Below, piece after piece: positions 5,187 to 5,206 of a stretch of 5,206 bases of DNA. The stretch's first letter is position 1; every line of letters begins with the position of its first letter. The notes under the pieces were generated by a model. It made no database searches. It saw nothing but the letters and a program-made list of their open reading frames with translations, and was not told where the DNA came from. The position numbers and the translations under genes were made by a program. Origin of the DNA: an uncultured Opitutia bacterium (GTDB taxonomy: Bacteria; Verrucomicrobiota; Verrucomicrobiia; Opitutales; Coraliomargaritaceae); NCBI GenBank assembly GCA_937899295.1, contig CALBPO010000154.1, positions 1-5,206 of the forward strand. The letters run 5' to 3'.

Positions 5187-5206
5187 GACAGCGGCACGGC
5201 CTGTCA

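Noticed and set aside
5162..5205. Inverted repeats GAGG-AAA-CCTC and GACAG...CTGTC at the window end as a mobile-element end
   Set aside because: The arms are only 4 and 5 bp, no target duplication can be seen, and the window ends too soon to tell.

Overview
The window looks like chromosomal DNA from a PVC-group bacterium, most plausibly a Verrucomicrobiota of the Opitutae/Puniceicoccales type. This is an inference from the style of the NusA and QueD proteins, the moderate GC content, the lack of a rimP gene before nusA, and start codons without Shine-Dalgarno sequences. It was not confirmed by any search. The genes are mostly housekeeping or conserved. No phage, transposon, CRISPR or defence genes are visible.

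Layout, left to right. (1) 1-183 (+) is the 3' end of a sensor histidine kinase. It overlaps tail to tail, by 96 bp, with (2) 88-1365 (-), a type II secretion F-family inner-membrane protein (GspF/PilC type). (3) 1366-1523 is a divergent intergenic region with a perfect 17-bp palindrome. (4) 1524-2336 (+) is an exported protein resembling the outer-membrane lipoprotein-sorting (LolA-like) family. (5) 2469-2978 (+) is a Nudix hydrolase related to Idi/YfcD, with a perfect Nudix box but without the Idi catalytic cysteine. (6) queD (2987-3418) and queC (3479-4180), both on the minus strand, supply two steps of preQ0/queuosine synthesis. They probably form a queC-queD transcription unit that ends 8 bp from the Nudix gene. 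(7) 4181-4436 is a divergent control region between queC and nusA. (8) 4437-5186 (+) is nusA, encoding the transcription elongation/termination factor. It is cut short by a stop codon inside the first KH domain, 20 bp before the window ends.

The most interesting region is the nusA leader. A strong sigma-70-like promoter (TTGACA, 16-bp spacer, TATTCT) is followed by a short leader with two mutually exclusive hairpins. One is an A/T-rich 8-bp stem. The other is a textbook intrinsic terminator whose U-tract ends 6 nt before the nusA start codon. Transcripts from that promoter must read through the terminator to express nusA. Because NusA itself promotes pausing and termination at hairpins, this arrangement suggests an autoregulatory attenuator.

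The second point is the abrupt end of nusA. The protein matches the NusA family up to the motif [11 protein letters not shown], then diverges for 12 residues and stops. No reading frame in the remaining bases restores the expected KH1 motif. An assembly or sequencing problem near a contig edge is as likely as a real truncation.

Functionally, queC and queD act in the same pathway (tRNA queuosine or 7-deazaguanine formation). The other genes look like unrelated neighbours.
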